DNA from: Tritrichomonas musculus
Lineage: Eukaryota > Parabasalia > Tritrichomonadida > Tritrichomonadidae
Length of the DNA: 64,000 nucleotides
Assembly: GCA_039105265.1 (NCBI GenBank)
Contig: JAPFFF010000007.1
Location: 6,200,001-6,264,000, forward strand
Reading direction: 5' to 3'
How positions within the stretch are numbered: position 1 is the first letter of the stretch; each line of letters starts with the position of its first letter. Below, piece after piece: positions 9,801-18,455 of this stretch. The notes below the pieces were generated by a model. The model was given only the letters and a program-made list of their open reading frames with translations. It had not been told where the DNA came from and searched no databases. The position numbers and the translations under genes were made by a program.

Positions 9801-10642
9801 CAATCCAAAAAGAAATTAAGAAAATATTTAATAAAAGACTTGAATATAAGAAGCAACATAACCCATTACAACAATTATATAAATTAATTATGAATTCATG
9901 CTATGGTAAAACTATTGAAAAACCAGTTGATAAAGATATTAAATATATGAATGATGACGATTTAGAGAAATATTGGATCAAAAATTATAATAAAATTATT
10001 GAAGATACATTAATTGAGGGTAGAAAAACACCATTACATGCTGTAAAAGTTATTAAACAAATTGAAAACCATTTTAACTTTTCACTTCTTGGTATACAAG
10101 TTTTATCAATGTCAAAGCGAATTATGAATGAAGTAATGTGTTTAGCTTATGATTTAGGATGCCACATTTATTACCAAGATACTGATTCAATGCACATTGA
10201 AGTTGATGATTTACCACGGCTTGTTAATGGTTTTAAAGAAAAATATAATCGTGAATTAATCGGAACTAATTTAGGACAATTTCACAGTGACTTTCCAACT
10301 ATTAACGGTCATGATGAAATGCCAAAATCTATTGAGTCATATTTTCTAATGAAGAAAATGTATATAGATAAATTACAAGATTCAACGGGAGAAATTGATT
10401 ATATGATCCGAGGAAAAGGTTTGACGCAAAATTCTATTAAATACGCATATAAAGAATTTGGTAATGATCCCATGAAATTATATGAATCCTTATTTAATGG
10501 AAACACACAAACGTTTGATTTAACGAAAGGACAACCATGTTTCTCAATGAACAAAAATATGACAGTATCAACTTTAAAGAAATTTGAACGTAAAATAAAA
10601 ACAACTTATGAAGAAGGAAACATTGAAGATTATTTTAAATAG
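6839..10642 (+). CDS. Polinton protein-primed family B DNA polymerase
   Basis: A 1267-residue protein. The 3'-5' exonuclease domain is marked by YADFEADVSG (~604), FHNLAYDFRMF (~658) and YCKQDVNIL (~788). The polymerase domain has motif A DFDAVSLYPSAM (~875), motif B LIMNSCYGKT (~1017) and motif C YYQDTDSMHIE (~1111). This is the protein-primed polB that replicates Polintons from their inverted termini. The long N-terminal region (~600 residues) is unusual. At ~395-500 it contains DDCCFVYAL followed by YEDHYFIEE, spaced and styled like the Cys and His boxes of OTU-family cysteine proteases. That last assignment is tentative. The gene ends 8 bp inside the convergent integrase gene. Confidence 0.93.
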   Translation: MSLDNTPTNKLIELSNLLYNENLTINDWKNEFDNENDLRENLIEMLVSDILNKGYDGENNYNSMYWFVRGLNIPSPKPLKRYIDSDDYLFKNLNKYKIQDSLDDFNRQRLHEKFNRDLHKKDSSFLDELMKHSKDIREFWRSDLLYNSPPADALNDEEFFPEEKPKDINLRNIKSFKEWQKLDDEQQTLVDDMMKSLYKTPTNWEINFELLNNKGKKLMFPLLKNFFQEYIDPLPMDKYKIEFKVKGQWHSKPLTPEVYNKLMENFTEEHFIFDLDEIPAEFTGFNSGDNAELPDWSLFSSLRFSKYLHKDRVRKDVGGSFFNYIANDKVPKKVIEYLKRLQIFDSLVDEKVNVLEEAKEFTRSYYDNLTGDLEYETIEIPAKITKSTKQREELDDCCFVYALKQTGFYSDDILNQIRLRINNRYLSQGSIEKICQEFKIHIKLTYIDDSSDRKNKKTTVQQCKNKVRKSYLGVKDAEPQRTHTFNVYEDHYFIEEKTPFSTYYIKNLHKNLDDDKYNKEYKQEHWIKARYYISSSNLVRELMKQGYFNPITYGQYRILKTVFYHEFDKDLTNINLEYEPEYCTKLIAPKIVKESENKTDPTYWYADFEADVSGNIHKPFMCVLQSQNGKINECFKDETCNKQFLDFLPDHAVVYFHNLAYDFRMFSSLVNIKNTIIKGTKLMKANVEYNDKKIFFKDSLPMLNCKLSQLPSMFNLGINVQKEIFPYKYYTLERLNTNKGVINDAGLNEDQKWTTDDYELFKSNIDKIPKCRIDENHFDMWSYAEFYCKQDVNILRLGFNEFRNGFIKDFSIDPFNFISISSLANEVFNQRVYYPNGNLYKLGGHVRKFCSKAVYGGRCMTAYNKKWHILKLLCDFDAVSLYPSAMARLYTVEGRPEVIKPEQLNLEFLSKQGAYIVEIKITKVNKHYPFPLIVRKVNGLNLNDDNLKEGETLNIIVDNISLEDLIEFQKIEFEFIRGYYWAGKRDYTIQKEIKKIFNKRLEYKKQHNPLQQLYKLIMNSCYGKTIEKPVDKDIKYMNDDDLEKYWIKNYNKIIEDTLIEGRKTPLHAVKVIKQIENHFNFSLLGIQVLSMSKRIMNEVMCLAYDLGCHIYYQDTDSMHIEVDDLPRLVNGFKEKYNRELIGTNLGQFHSDFPTINGHDEMPKSIESYFLMKKMYIDKLQDSTGEIDYMIRGKGLTQNSIKYAYKEFGNDPMKLYESLFNGNTQTFDLTKGQPCFSMNKNMTVSTLKKFERKIKTTYEEGNIEDYFK

Positions 10643-12263
10643 GATCTAATAAATATCTTGGTAATAATTGAGGTTCACCACTTACACCGTTAAGTTTTCC
10701 TTCAACTTCATATAATCCATTCTTTTTACCAATAACTTTAAACTCTCCTGGTCTTATTACCGACCTTCTTTTCATTTTGTTATCAGTCATATTATAAACT
10801 TTAACATTTACGCCATCATTAATATTAAAACTTGCATTATTTTTAATTTCCCAGTTAGCTTGTAATATCCTCCTCACAATATAATTTTCAAGTTCTGGAT
10901 CATCATTTACCATTTTTGGCGTTACACTAAAACCTGCCCATTTACTTAACCCTCTATGTGGAGCGTTATTGTATTGATTTACGATTTCATCCATTACTTC
11001 AGGAGTTATTACACCAATATTCATATTATACGCCATATCTCTAATGGTTCTAATTACTCTATCAACAATTCCTAAACTTGAATGTAAAGGTTCTGTTTTC
11101 TTTGCTTTCTTCTGTTCATATTTCATAAAATCAGGATAAGCGCCTTTAGGTTGTCTTTCAACAGGTGAAAAGCTTATATTTTGAGTTTCATAAAACATTT
11201 TTGACTTATCAGATTTAAATGCACCTTCACCATCACCGATTAAATGTTCCACCTTCATTCCTTTATCAATTAATTTTTGTAATGCTCGTAAATATGACAT
11301 TGTCGCTTTTAATTCATCTTTACTAAATTCTGTTTTTGAAAGCATCACATTCAAAATTTGTGCATATAAATATTTAGTGTTCACATTAATTGCAATTAAA
11401 TATTTTAAAGGTTGTTTTTTCTTAATATATATTTCCATTAAATCAATCATCCATGTGTTTCTTTCTGCAACTCTATGTAATTGAAAACGTTTAATATTTT
11501 CTTTTAACGGAAATGATGAAGGTATTTTTCTCTTTTCTTCTTTCAGTTCTGGATTAAGTAGTTTTAAAGCTTTAATTTTTTCTTTACCTTTAAATCCAAA
11601 TAATCCCGTTAATTCTACATTTGGTATTTCTATCGTTGCCCCTGGTTGTTGAAAATATTTATCCTGATATTCTTTATACCATGATTCTAAAGATTTTTTA
11701 CCTCTCTTCTTCCATCCTGCTGTCAACTTTTCAAAATCCTCAAATGTTAAAAGTTCATTATCTCCATTATGTAAAATTACGTATTCATTCAACCTTTCCT
11801 TAAATGATTTCTCCTTGGGCTTTTCTTTTTTTGGGTGTGCTTCATCCCATGCTTTCTTATACTCCAAATATATTTTCTGTTTATCTTCATCAAGTAATGG
11901 TCGAAATGATTTTAAATCATATGCCGCTTTTTTACCTGTTTCATTTTGGTTTTTATATACTTTACTCATTAAATCCTCTCTTGCTATTCTCACTACTTCT
12001 TCATAATCTGCCATTCGTTTACGTTCCATTTCTACTTCACGTCTATGTTCTTCATCCTTTACTATATCACGAATGGTTAAATAATGAATTATATAGAAAT
12101 TGTTTATATGTTGAACAGGAATTTTCACTTTCAAATATTTTTCACAATAATGATTTATATAATATTTCACTTGTTCCTCAAATCTATCCGGTTCATACTT
12201 TTCTATCTTACTTGTCACATATGAAATTATTCCATCTGTGTTATTAAATAAAACTTCGGTCAT
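10635..12263 (-). CDS. Polinton retroviral-type integrase
   Basis: A 542-residue protein. The central rve-type integrase core is recognisable from TWMIDLMEIY, HLIGDGEGAFKS and the downstream NNAPHRGLSKWAGFSP-like segment (actual: GFSVTPKMV), which is conserved among Polinton and Ty3-type integrases. The C-terminal ~80 residues (GVNVKVYN...RSVIRPGEFKVIG) look like the SH3/chromo-type tail seen in this family. The N-terminal third is charged and lysine/glutamate-rich. It would insert the linear element and create the 5 bp duplication. It converges on the polymerase gene with an 8 bp overlap. Confidence 0.9.
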   Translation of the reverse strand: MTEVLFNNTDGIISYVTSKIEKYEPDRFEEQVKYYINHYCEKYLKVKIPVQHINNFYIIHYLTIRDIVKDEEHRREVEMERKRMADYEEVVRIAREDLMSKVYKNQNETGKKAAYDLKSFRPLLDEDKQKIYLEYKKAWDEAHPKKEKPKEKSFKERLNEYVILHNGDNELLTFEDFEKLTAGWKKRGKKSLESWYKEYQDKYFQQPGATIEIPNVELTGLFGFKGKEKIKALKLLNPELKEEKRKIPSSFPLKENIKRFQLHRVAERNTWMIDLMEIYIKKKQPLKYLIAINVNTKYLYAQILNVMLSKTEFSKDELKATMSYLRALQKLIDKGMKVEHLIGDGEGAFKSDKSKMFYETQNISFSPVERQPKGAYPDFMKYEQKKAKKTEPLHSSLGIVDRVIRTIRDMAYNMNIGVITPEVMDEIVNQYNNAPHRGLSKWAGFSVTPKMVNDDPELENYIVRRILQANWEIKNNASFNINDGVNVKVYNMTDNKMKRRSVIRPGEFKVIGKKNGLYEVEGKLNGVSGEPQLLPRYLLDPI

Positions 12264-12368
12264 GTTTTAAAATAAATTAAATTAAAGATTTTTGATGATT
12301 TCATGAATGCAAAAATAATTATTTAGTATATTTTTCATAAATTAAATTTTTTATCACATAATAAAAAT

Positions 12369-12599
12369 ATGTCTCAAGCCTTACCACCTCTTAAACAACG
12401 TCATGAACGTAAAACATTCGCTACTCCAACGTTGAAACTCATAAATTCACGTCTTCAATATTATAGAAAAGTATTAAGTCAACCTGAACCAACAACGGAG
12501 AAAGGAAAACTTAGTCGTCGAAGAATTCAAAATAAATATGATCAGTGTATGAAAGTAAGACAATTATTAAATAGAGCTGTTAAGAACCTTTATCTTTAA
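12369..12599 (+). CDS. Small basic Polinton protein, unknown
   Basis: A 76-residue, strongly basic protein (many Arg/Lys, e.g. KLSRRRIQNKYDQ), preceded by the start context ACATAATAAAAATATG shared with other genes of the element. Its 3' end overlaps the convergent 75-residue gene by 20 bp. A nucleic-acid-binding role would fit the composition but is only a guess. Confidence 0.5.
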   Translation: MSQALPPLKQRHERKTFATPTLKLINSRLQYYRKVLSQPEPTTEKGKLSRRRIQNKYDQCMKVRQLLNRAVKNLYL

Positions 12600-12807
12600 C
12601 ATAGAACCCATCACTACCGAAATACTCCAACGCTGGATTATTTGAATTATCAAATTTAGGTAATATTTTTGCAACATTACCAACAACAGGTAACTTTTCC
12701 ATTATTGATTTTGTTTTATTCCATCCAAATTTAAATCCATCAGCAAAATCTTTAGCTGCTTCTTTAACTTTCCCCGCTAACTTTTTAAACCAACTACCAA
12801 AAGCCAT
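12580..12807 (-). CDS. Small Polinton protein with MAFGSWFK start, possible minor virion peptide
   Basis: A 75-residue protein. Its first residues, MAFGSWFKKLAGKVKEAAKD, form an amphipathic, basic helix. The same MAFGSWFK start occurs in the 106-residue protein at 20287-20607, so the two are probably paralogous or share a targeting/membrane-active N-terminus. Small amphipathic virion peptides such as adenovirus pVI/pX are a functional analogy only. Confidence 0.6.
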   Translation of the reverse strand: MAFGSWFKKLAGKVKEAAKDFADGFKFGWNKTKSIMEKLPVVGNVAKILPKFDNSNNPALEYFGSDGFYVKDKGS

Positions 12808-12857
12808 ATTTAAATTTAAATTAAAAATTATGATTTAATATTTTTATTTAAAACTAA

Positions 12858-13502
12858 ATGTGTGCATTAAGACAAGCAAGAATATTAAGTAGTGAGACCG
12901 ATAATACTATTAAGCAAGAACAAAACACAAATGTTAATATTAACATTAAACCATCAACTAAGTCACGACCTCAAACAGTTCCGTTATATCCAAATGTTCC
13001 ACCATTAAATCCAAACGTAAATTTTACTCAAGCGAACCAACCTATGGATACGTCAACGGTTGGTCAAACTTTATATATTCCGACGACGGAGGATTTGAAC
13101 TATCAATCTCAACCTCCAACAAACAGCAATTTCCCATTAACTCGAGACAGAGGTATTGCAGATTTAGGAAATGAAATTGAGGATTTAGAAAAGAAAAACC
13201 AATTTCTACAAATGTTAGTTGAAATGTATGAATCAAACCCGTTAAAAATAAATGCTTACGTTGTTTGTGAAAGTAAGTTATTAATGAACATGATAAAGTT
13301 ATTAACTGATTGTGAGAAAGTTGATTTAGTACTTAATGAAGATATTGGATGTAGTGGATGTACGGCTAAAACAAACAAAATCATTTATGTTTCAAAAATA
13401 TTGATTACAAAAGATGGTAAAACTAGTGAGTTAAAATATGATTACAATAACATTTATAGTGAATTTGTTAAATATGGAATTAGTTTGAAAATGACCTATT
13501 AA
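12858..13502 (+). CDS. Polinton protein of unknown function, 214 residues
   Basis: The first ~90 residues are Asn/Pro/Thr/Gln-rich and probably disordered, followed by a short coiled-coil-like piece (EIEDLEKKNQFLQMLVEMYE). The C-terminal ~90 residues look folded and contain DIGCSGC. No family recognised. It converges with the fibre-like giant gene, overlapping by 4 bp. Confidence 0.6.
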   Translation: MCALRQARILSSETDNTIKQEQNTNVNINIKPSTKSRPQTVPLYPNVPPLNPNVNFTQANQPMDTSTVGQTLYIPTTEDLNYQSQPPTNSNFPLTRDRGIADLGNEIEDLEKKNQFLQMLVEMYESNPLKINAYVVCESKLLMNMIKLLTDCEKVDLVLNEDIGCSGCTAKTNKIIYVSKILITKDGKTSELKYDYNNIYSEFVKYGISLKMTY

Positions 13503-16500
13503 GACTTAAATACTGAAATCATATTTTTGTTAATGATACTTGTAATCACCCCCACCGTTGTTCTGTTTATTTTTGATGTAATAGCTGTTTGACCAGTTAA
13601 TGTTTTCAATTCTCCTTCATCAATGAATACTTCATCACCGATTCCATAACATGACGTATCTGTAACTTTAACTAAATAATCACCATGTGTTGCAAATGTC
13701 ACACATTTATTAACTTCATCAATCTTAACACAAATTCCAACATACTCATTCCATTTTCCATTAGTCTTTACTGAACAAATACAATCTGTAGTGTCATTTT
13801 CAGTGCTTTGAACCCATAAACTATCGACATATTTGTAAACCTTACCTGTCATATATACTGGTGCACCAACTATGAAATCATTTATTGAATTCATTGATTC
13901 TTCAATTGGACAGTAATGAGTAATAGTTGTGTTTGGTTGCTCCTTTAAATTCGTTATCTTTGTATCTAAAGTTTGAAATAGTTTTAAAGATATATTAGTA
14001 GATGTACAATTATTTAAAGTTTGCATTACTATTTTATCCATTGCATCAATATTTCCTTCATCATCAATTATTATATCTTTAATTAAATTGTCATTATGAA
14101 TATATTCATTTAATGTTGTCGTTAATGTTTCATTATTGACAAAATTATTAAACTCATTATTAACATATTTAGCTGAAAGTAATTTATTATCAGGGAATTC
14201 AGAAGGTTTTGAATTATAACCTAATTTATTTATTACAATCTCACCTTCATAAATATACATGTCATTTATATCGGATATTGTGCCGGAAGTTGTAACATAT
14301 AATGAATAATTAATTTCAGAACATGTATATTTCTTTTTAACGCCGTTGCTATGTGTTAATTCATATTTATATGTTCCAGTTATTACATTACTATTTTTTG
14401 TTAATGTTGCATCAATATAAAACTCATTTCTATTAAATATTTTATACCATTCACTAATACATAATATTTTTGTTGAATATTTAGTAAATGTAAATGGAAC
14501 GTCAACGAATTCATAATTTAAAATATCATTCTCTCTTGTTAATAACACATCAATGTTTCCATAACTTAAATCATCTTTCCTTCTATAATCATTTAATATG
14601 TTCGTTAATGTTTCATTATTGACTAAATCATCTGGTATCGTTGGCATATCAGTTTTTAAAGCATAGGAATTTAAATTACTTCCATAAATAACATTTTCAA
14701 TAAAATATGTTCTTTCAGGATCAACATTAAAAACTTCACGTCCTCCTTCAGCAACTGTTGGAGTCCATTGAAATATTCCCTCTTCATAATTATAATAACC
14801 ATATTGTGTTTGACGTCCACCAATAGAACCAGTAACTCCTAAAAATGTGATTTTCTTATTTGGACCAGTTCGTTTAACAATTTTATTATTCTCAACGATG
14901 AATACACCAGTGTATGAATCATCCACACCTTCAGCATTTACCCATTTAAATGTTATCGTTGCTGTAAAATTTGGCGATGGTTTCGTTAACTTGAATTTGA
15001 AATAAATTTTAACGTTAATATTATCAGGGATCTCTTTTGTTAATTCATAATTCATCAATTGAGTTTTTAATGCGTAATTATCCATTGATGCGTTTAATGA
15101 TATTAACATATGCTCTTTATGGTTTTCAATTAACTTTTTAGTTGCTGATGCTGTTAATAATTGATTATTCGTTAATGTTTCACCTAATTGCAACTCATTA
15201 TCGTTTTTAGCTGCTGGGGTGTATTTGAGTTTAACAAATGATGGTTGAACTGTTCCATAAATTAAAAGATATGGAAATTCATAAACGGGTTCACAAGGAT
15301 AAGCTGATGAATCAGCAACTTCTTGATTTAAGCATTCAAACGTTTTATCATCTTTATATTCATATTCATAATTTTTATATACTTCTCCATCATCATCAAC
15401 CATAAATGAAACTTCAATTTTATAATTAGTTTCAATATGTTCACAGTAATATTTAAAACATAATCTTTCATCAGGAATTATAATTTCTGTTTCAACATAT
15501 GGTTTTTCTTCAACTACTTCGTGAGGTGCTAATACTAATCCATCATCAATTATTTCATCAACATATGCAACTTCTTTAACAGTTGATCCAGCATTTTTAC
15601 TAAACGCTAATTTTAATGCACCAAATATACCTTCAGCACCAACTTTCATTAATCCGCCAAAGTTAAAACAAAAGTTACTAATTTGTACGACATCCATTAC
15701 TATATCAAACCAATTTGTTTTATTTTTCATGTCATTAATTTCTTTCTCTAACTTTGCACAATAATTTTGAAGTGCTGATATTTGATTAACCGCAATATCA
15801 ACAGTGTTACCTAATGAATTTAAAACGAAAACGTGGGATTCAATGTTTTCACCTATGACTACACCTGAAGTTTGAATGTTAAAGTTTGTATATAATGTTG
15901 TGCATGCTTCAGGTCGTGGTGAGACAGTATAATATCCAGTATTAGCTAAGAACTCAAATGTATTCATTCCTTTTTCATAACTTACATCAGCAATAGTATA
16001 AATTAATTCATCATCTTTTGGCATATATAATATTAAACCATATGGAGGATTACCGACTTGCAAAGGTGAAGTATAATGATATTCAAGTAATTCAAAATAA
16101 TTGTCGGATTGAAGTTTATAGTTATTTAATCCTGAAGTTTTATATTCGAAGTCAACAATGAAGTCGTAAGTTTTATTATTAATGTTTAAAGTTGCTGAAT
16201 ATGTACAATTAGCAAAATCTTTGACGGGGTAAATGTAAACCCTCCATGCGTCATTATCTTCTTTAAATGTTTGAATTTTACAGTTATCTTTAGGTGCTAT
16301 CATTCCTTTATTAACTAATAACTCAAATGGGTTTCCTTGATTATCATAACCAGCGAAAGTGTGTAATACTTTTTTATTAGCTTCATTTTTAGCAATACAT
16401 ATAAAGGCTACTTCATGAGAACCAGGATTTTTACGTGTTAATTTCAGGGGTATATTGAAACTGTAATTAGTACCTACCCATTCATTACCTTGTTTAGTCA

Positions 16501-17425
16501 TTTTGTAATCAGTACCGAATGCTTCATCATGAAATTCAAAAGTTTGACCTTCAATTAATGCTTCAAATTCAGGAGTACCTGGAATATATCCCCAATCAGC
16601 ATAATATAAAGGATTTGTTTTATCATCTATTACACCGTAAGCTTTCATTTCATAAAAGTCTGGTAATGGAGAACGATACAATTTAAAGCAATTGTCCGCA
16701 TCTATTGTATTACACCTAAGATTTATTAATTTATTTGAATCATTAGCTTTGTCACAACTAACATTTGTTTTTTGATTTGCGATATAATTTATTTTCATAA
16801 ATCCAGATGTATATAAATTTAATGGTGTATCACCTTTTTTATTTGACATATATATTTTTGCTCCAACGTCATCTTCTTGATAAACCAACTCATAATTTCC
16901 ATTTGAAATGTTAACAATAGGATTTTTAAACATGTTTTCTTTAGAAGTTTTAGTTATAATTGCTTTTGGTAATTTCATATATGCAGGTAATTCTATTTCG
17001 AATACATCACCGATATATTCACCAAATTCAGTTTTGATTGATAGCGAATTTAAATCTGGTTGATCTAAATTTTCTGTTAATTTATCTGAAGTAATGATGA
17101 AATCATATATACCATCTTCAAATGAAAAGTCACCATCATCACCATCTTGTTTATCTTCTAATGTTTTAATTCTTGATTCATGATTGTTTAATTCATCCGT
17201 AAATTTCATGGTTTGTTGATTGTATGAAGAAACTGAGGCGTCAATGTCAGCAAGTCTTAATGTTAAACTTTGAGGATTTGTTGAAGTCATTATTATGTCT
17301 CCATCGACTGTTGCATCACCATGAACATGAATGTTTTTAAATTCTGAATCTTTATCAGAACTACCACCTCCACCACCAGTGAATGCTCCATCTTTTGCAT
17401 TTTGTTTTGTAATTATTGCAGTCAT
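13499..17425 (-). CDS. Giant fibre-like Polinton protein, 1308 residues
   Basis: The N-terminus has a flexible glycine run (TGGGGGSSDKDSEF), then phage-tail-fibre-like text (HVHGDATVDGDIIMTS) and a heptad segment (NHESRIKTLEDK), as in trimeric fibres. The middle is beta-rich. The motif NNETLT..LN(D/E)Y recurs (for example near residues ~930 and ~1105), as does a Ser/Ala-rich K(Y)VNNEF/TKKLIENH-type linker. A hydrophobic stretch at ~575-600 lies near a second coiled coil. The C-terminal ~170 residues look like a separate beta domain (GAPVYMTGKVYKYVDS). A surface or attachment role in a virion is inference from this architecture. No exact family recognised. Confidence 0.65.
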   Translation of the reverse strand: MTAIITKQNAKDGAFTGGGGGSSDKDSEFKNIHVHGDATVDGDIIMTSTNPQSLTLRLADIDASVSSYNQQTMKFTDELNNHESRIKTLEDKQDGDDGDFSFEDGIYDFIITSDKLTENLDQPDLNSLSIKTEFGEYIGDVFEIELPAYMKLPKAIITKTSKENMFKNPIVNISNGNYELVYQEDDVGAKIYMSNKKGDTPLNLYTSGFMKINYIANQKTNVSCDKANDSNKLINLRCNTIDADNCFKLYRSPLPDFYEMKAYGVIDDKTNPLYYADWGYIPGTPEFEALIEGQTFEFHDEAFGTDYKMTKQGNEWVGTNYSFNIPLKLTRKNPGSHEVAFICIAKNEANKKVLHTFAGYDNQGNPFELLVNKGMIAPKDNCKIQTFKEDNDAWRVYIYPVKDFANCTYSATLNINNKTYDFIVDFEYKTSGLNNYKLQSDNYFELLEYHYTSPLQVGNPPYGLILYMPKDDELIYTIADVSYEKGMNTFEFLANTGYYTVSPRPEACTTLYTNFNIQTSGVVIGENIESHVFVLNSLGNTVDIAVNQISALQNYCAKLEKEINDMKNKTNWFDIVMDVVQISNFCFNFGGLMKVGAEGIFGALKLAFSKNAGSTVKEVAYVDEIIDDGLVLAPHEVVEEKPYVETEIIIPDERLCFKYYCEHIETNYKIEVSFMVDDDGEVYKNYEYEYKDDKTFECLNQEVADSSAYPCEPVYEFPYLLIYGTVQPSFVKLKYTPAAKNDNELQLGETLTNNQLLTASATKKLIENHKEHMLISLNASMDNYALKTQLMNYELTKEIPDNINVKIYFKFKLTKPSPNFTATITFKWVNAEGVDDSYTGVFIVENNKIVKRTGPNKKITFLGVTGSIGGRQTQYGYYNYEEGIFQWTPTVAEGGREVFNVDPERTYFIENVIYGSNLNSYALKTDMPTIPDDLVNNETLTNILNDYRRKDDLSYGNIDVLLTRENDILNYEFVDVPFTFTKYSTKILCISEWYKIFNRNEFYIDATLTKNSNVITGTYKYELTHSNGVKKKYTCSEINYSLYVTTSGTISDINDMYIYEGEIVINKLGYNSKPSEFPDNKLLSAKYVNNEFNNFVNNETLTTTLNEYIHNDNLIKDIIIDDEGNIDAMDKIVMQTLNNCTSTNISLKLFQTLDTKITNLKEQPNTTITHYCPIEESMNSINDFIVGAPVYMTGKVYKYVDSLWVQSTENDTTDCICSVKTNGKWNEYVGICVKIDEVNKCVTFATHGDYLVKVTDTSCYGIGDEVFIDEGELKTLTGQTAITSKINRTTVGVITSIINKNMISVFKS

Positions 17426-17457
17426 TTATTAATTTATTAATTATAAAAATAAATATT

Positions 17458-17799
17458 TTAATATTCAAATTTAAGGAATAATGTGAAGTTATCAGGTATT
17501 ATTTCATTACCTTTTGCATCAGTGAACCACACTTTAAATCTATCATGGTTTAATGTATATTTATATTTTCTGTTGTCGTCTGGAGGCGTTAAATTAGCAT
17601 ACCAAACGAGAGAATCACAGTATTCATCACGTGGGACAAATGATGCGTGGCATTCGGTTTCGCCATCTAAATATCCATCACATGTAGCACGGCAATATTG
17701 AAATGAAATATATTTATCATTGCGAGAATTAACGAACTCAGGAGGGAATTTATTTTCATAGTCACGAGTGATAAAGTAAGTTTTGGTTGTTTTATGCAT
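17458..17799 (-). CDS. Polinton protein of unknown function, 113 residues
   Basis: A compact, aromatic-rich protein with several cysteines (YCRATCDGYLDGETECHASF). It lies 32 bp upstream (in transcription order) of the fibre-like gene, on the same strand, so it may be a co-transcribed or structural partner. No family recognised. Confidence 0.55.
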   Translation of the reverse strand: MHKTTKTYFITRDYENKFPPEFVNSRNDKYISFQYCRATCDGYLDGETECHASFVPRDEYCDSLVWYANLTPPDDNRKYKYTLNHDRFKVWFTDAKGNEIIPDNFTLFLKFEY

Positions 17800-17863
17800 T
17801 TATGATTTGATAAAAATAAAAATATATAATTTAAAACATGTAGCCTTTGGCTGCAGAATTCTT

Positions 17864-18358
17864 TTAGAATTCGTCTGGGTCTATTTCATCTTCGTTTATG
17901 TTACATTTACTAGCTAATTCATTTACAATTTCAACTTTAGCCTCAGACCTATTTTTAATGAATTCATTAAGTTTATTTTGGTTTTCACATTCTTTTACTA
18001 CACATTCATGATAAAATGATGTTTTATAATTTATTCTATCAGCTTTAATATAAGCTTTCATTAATCTTATTTTTGATCTTGACGTTAGAGCACCAAATGA
18101 ACGTCTAGGAATAGTTAACCATTCACACTGAGGGAATAACTCTCTAAATTCTTTATATGTCATAAATTTTTGGGTATTAGGGCTTTGCCCGGGACTATGT
18201 CCTTCTTTATAAACTAATGAAAGAAATAATATCTTTACGTTCATTTTGTATTTATAGAATTTATCAGGTATGAAGTCATCAAAATATACTTGAACTGCTT
18301 TAAGTTCTGATTCAGGAAGTTTTTCAAATAACTTATTAATGTTGATGTATTCACTCAT
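17864..18358 (-). CDS. Polinton protein of unknown function, 164 residues
   Basis: A charged, helical protein with an acidic C-terminus (NINEDEIDPDEF). It sits between the capsid gene and the 113-residue gene on the same strand. No domain recognised. Confidence 0.55.
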   Translation of the reverse strand: MSEYININKLFEKLPESELKAVQVYFDDFIPDKFYKYKMNVKILFLSLVYKEGHSPGQSPNTQKFMTYKEFRELFPQCEWLTIPRRSFGALTSRSKIRLMKAYIKADRINYKTSFYHECVVKECENQNKLNEFIKNRSEAKVEIVNELASKCNINEDEIDPDEF

Positions 18359-18455
18359 TTATATAGAAATAAAAATTTGAAAAATAAATTTTAAACTAAT
18401 TTAAAAATTTTTGAAAATGTTTGAAATGAAAAAATAAATAAATTAATTATTAGAT

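Noticed and set aside
11804-12247. 147-residue plus-strand frame
   Set aside because: Antisense to the integrase gene; Leu/Phe/Tyr-rich composition is the mirror of a Lys/Glu-rich protein.
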